Position numbers and translations under genes: made by a program | Part shown: positions 62,569 to 64,000 of the stretch, piece after piece | Numbering within the stretch: position 1 is the stretch's first letter | Layout of the letters: each line of letters opens with the position of its first letter | Notes under the pieces: generated by a model | What the model was told of the DNA's origin: nothing | Seen by the model: only the letters and a program-made list of their open reading frames with translations | Databases searched by the model: none | Assembly (NCBI GenBank): GCA_904397835.1 | Contig: CAJFOV010000022.1 | Span: forward strand, 1-64,000 | Source: Candidatus Aristotella avistercoris | GTDB lineage: Bacteria; Bacillota; Clostridia; Oscillospirales; Ruminococcaceae | Reading direction: 5' to 3' | DNA length: 64,000 bases

Positions 62569-63042
62569 CTATTTGAAGGCGGCAATGACATAGGTGACGC
62601 CGGTCTCGTTGTACCGGTTGGTAAAGCCGGTGGGGACGCCCTCCACCAGGTTTTTCACCGTCAGGGCCTTTTCGGCCAAGCTCAACCCCACGCTGCACCC
62701 CTTGGGGGAGAAAAATCCGGTGCGCTGGTAGTTCTGCATGGGGCCGCTCTCATAGCCGCCGATGGGCTTGCCCACAGGGAAGAGGAGCCCAAAGGTGGGG
62801 GCAAAATCCAGAGTGATGGTTCGGCTCTCGCTGTTGTCCCCGGCGTAGGTGTAGAGCTTGTACCCCACCTGATTCCAGGCCTGGCGCTCCTGACTGGTAA
62901 CATGGGCCGTGGCGTCCTGCACGTGGGTCCGGATGGCCTGGTCGATGGCGGCGTTGTCCGCATTGAAATCGTCCTTGCGGGGTTTGTCGGTGCCGATCCA
63001 CTGGTTGAGGCCCAGGTGGGCCGTCTTGTTGGTGCTGGGCAT
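62569..63042 (-). CDS. Phage tail protein / tail-fibre-like
   Basis: 157-aa protein beginning with the widespread Firmicute prophage pattern TAHLGLNQWIGTDKPRKDDFN and DNAAIDQAIRTHV, then HVTSQERQAWNQVG. Such proteins lie after the tail baseplate genes and probably form a fibre or receptor-binding part. Start 63042 follows AGGAGGTG. It is the last gene of the tail operon in this window. Confidence 0.75.
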   Translation of the reverse strand: MPSTNKTAHLGLNQWIGTDKPRKDDFNADNAAIDQAIRTHVQDATAHVTSQERQAWNQVGYKLYTYAGDNSESRTITLDFAPTFGLLFPVGKPIGGYESGPMQNYQRTGFFSPKGCSVGLSLAEKALTVKNLVEGVPTGFTNRYNETGVTYVIAAFK

Positions 63043-63054
63043 GGGAAACACCTC

Positions 63055-63654
63055 CTAGGTCTGCTGTTCCTTGATGTAGTATTCGTGGCCGTGCAGGGAG
63101 AACTCGTCCCAGGTCAGGTCCAATCCATCAATGGTGTCCCAGGTGAAGTCCGCCCCGTCAAATTGGTTCCAGGTCAGCTGGCCGATCTCCAGTTGAATCT
63201 GCAGGTGGGCCGGCAGGATCTCCAAGACCTTGCGGGTGATGACATCCGGGGCCTGCAGGTCGTTGGTGTAGCCGGTGGCCCGCACATAGAGGGTCTCCGT
63301 CTGAGGATCCTCCTCCAGGGTGGCCTGCAGTCCCGCAGAGAGAACCGCCTGTTCCAAGGCCTGCTGGAAAAAGCCGTTGGGTGAGGTCCCCAGGCGGTAG
63401 AGCACCATCTGCCTGCGCTGTTCCAAGGGCAGCTGGGGGTTGGGGACCATCTCCAGCAGCGTCTCCCACAGGGCGATGGTGTCTACCTGCCCCAGACTGG
63501 GGAAGGCGGTGCTTTCCATCGTCTCCAATTGATCGGCAAGGCCCTGGAGCTCCTGGGCGTAGACCGCCAGCTCCCGGTACACATGGGACTGTTCCCGCAG
63601 GTCATAGAGCTTCATGGGGGAGAGGAGCTGCAGCATATGGGTGAACAGATCCAT
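63055..63654 (-). CDS. Phage tail assembly protein, YmfQ/DUF2313-like
   Basis: 199-aa protein with the layout of the YmfQ/Mu gp48 family of contractile tails: an N-terminal helix region, WETLLEMVPNPQLPLEQRRQMVLYRLG (segment typical of the family) and a beta-rich C terminus (TLYVRATGYTNDL). It follows the baseplate J gene by 3 bp, the standard order in Mu-like and PBSX-like tail modules. Confidence 0.75.
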   Translation of the reverse strand: MDLFTHMLQLLSPMKLYDLREQSHVYRELAVYAQELQGLADQLETMESTAFPSLGQVDTIALWETLLEMVPNPQLPLEQRRQMVLYRLGTSPNGFFQQALEQAVLSAGLQATLEEDPQTETLYVRATGYTNDLQAPDVITRKVLEILPAHLQIQLEIGQLTWNQFDGADFTWDTIDGLDLTWDEFSLHGHEYYIKEQQT

Positions 63655-63657
63655 GGC

Positions 63658-64000
63658 CTATCCCCCCATCTGGGTGACGGTCACAGTCCCCAACCGTAAA
63701 ATCTCGTCCTCTTCTGGAAGCGTATCTTCCGTGGGGGCAGTGATGGCGCAGTTTGCAACCCCCGGCACCTGGTAGATGCGGCTGACAAGGGCCGCCATCA
63801 GCAGGGGCCCCCCCACCTGCATGTCCAAAAACCACTGGGCAAGGCTCTGCTGGATCTGGGCCTTCACCGCCTCCAGTGTGGTGCTGTCCTGGGGAGAGAC
63901 CGCCACAGTGATGGGAACCGTCACCTCCTGGCAGGGGAGAACCTTTACATCCACGGCAATCTCCTTGTCCTGCTGGAGCCTGGCGGCGATGGTATCCAAC
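63658..64000 (-). CDS. Baseplate J-like protein, C-terminal part (runs off the window)
   Basis: Partial gene; the first base in the window is inside it. The 113 visible residues (VKVLPCQEVTVPITVAVSPQ, QQSLAQWFLDMQVGGPLL, IYQVPGVANCAI and a closing LRLGTVTVTQ) match the C-terminal end of baseplate J/gp47 proteins of contractile phage tails. The true start lies beyond 64000. With its two neighbours it marks a prophage or a phage-tail-like particle. Confidence 0.8.
   Translation of the reverse strand, partial: LDTIAARLQQDKEIAVDVKVLPCQEVTVPITVAVSPQDSTTLEAVKAQIQQSLAQWFLDMQVGGPLLMAALVSRIYQVPGVANCAITAPTEDTLPEEDEILRLGTVTVTQMGG

Overview
This window reads as a chromosome segment of a high-GC, spore-forming, anaerobic member of the Clostridia. 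It has sporulation and spore genes (spoIIE, spoVT, spoVAC-AD-AE, gpr, spoIIP), an AbrB regulator, anaerobic ribonucleotide reductase, type III glutamine synthetase and AMP-linked asparagine synthetase. The codon style and gene set suggest an Oscillospiraceae gut bacterium of the Flavonifractor/Intestinimonas type; that placement is inference. No rRNA, tRNA or CRISPR array was seen.

Layout. 1-245: palindromic repeat units, cut by the window edge. 0.4-9.1 kb: rplM-rpsI, a TtcA-like tRNA thiolase, ddh, a DUF177-rpmF pair, a DUF512 radical SAM protein, der-plsY-gpsA. 9.3-11 kb: abrB and trpS on the minus strand. 11.3-16.2 kb: spoIIE, fba, a pentapeptide-repeat protein and a YbjN-like protein. 16.4-25.6 kb: iron-transport locus. 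26-35 kb: spoVT and the classic rimP-nusA-ylxR-ylxQ-infB-rbfA-nrnA-truB-ribF operon. 35-42 kb: rpsO, pnp, an unknown gene with a striking operator, a CNNM/CBS protein, proBA. 43-46.7 kb: MarR/DegV and spoVA. 46.7-50 kb: nrdG/nrdD under tandem NrdR boxes. 50.4-56 kb: rpsT, gpr, spoIIP, a lipoprotein, lepA (frameshifted). 56.6-62.2 kb: hemW, a ChrB-N protein, asnA-glnN, an SSAT-like acetyltransferase. 62.5-64 kb: tail/baseplate genes of a prophage or tail-like particle that runs off the end.

The most interesting system is at 17.1-24.7 kb. feoB (ferrous iron transporter) is cut in two at the conserved LTMC/MGFGC junction by a 5,438-bp element bounded by a 9-bp direct repeat (GCACATGGT). The element carries a 49-codon small ORF that overlaps the start of a 532-aa large serine recombinase, and a four-gene minus-strand operon: an ornithine-cyclodeaminase-family enzyme, an omega-amidase-like nitrilase, a threonine-dehydratase-family enzyme and a small membrane protein. 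Recombination between the 9-bp repeats would restore an exactly in-frame 711-aa FeoB next to feoA and a divergent DtxR-type regulator. It therefore has the architecture of a gene-interrupting, potentially excisable element, like the sporulation intervening elements, but here in an iron transporter and loaded with amino-acid enzymes.

Other points worth checking: lepA is interrupted at an A8 run where a -1 slip would restore it; the glycyl-radical-like tail of NrdD is a separate 53-aa gene; pnp has a 94-bp palindromic leader; and the gene at 37.9 kb has a perfect 16-bp inverted repeat whose loop is the -10 box.
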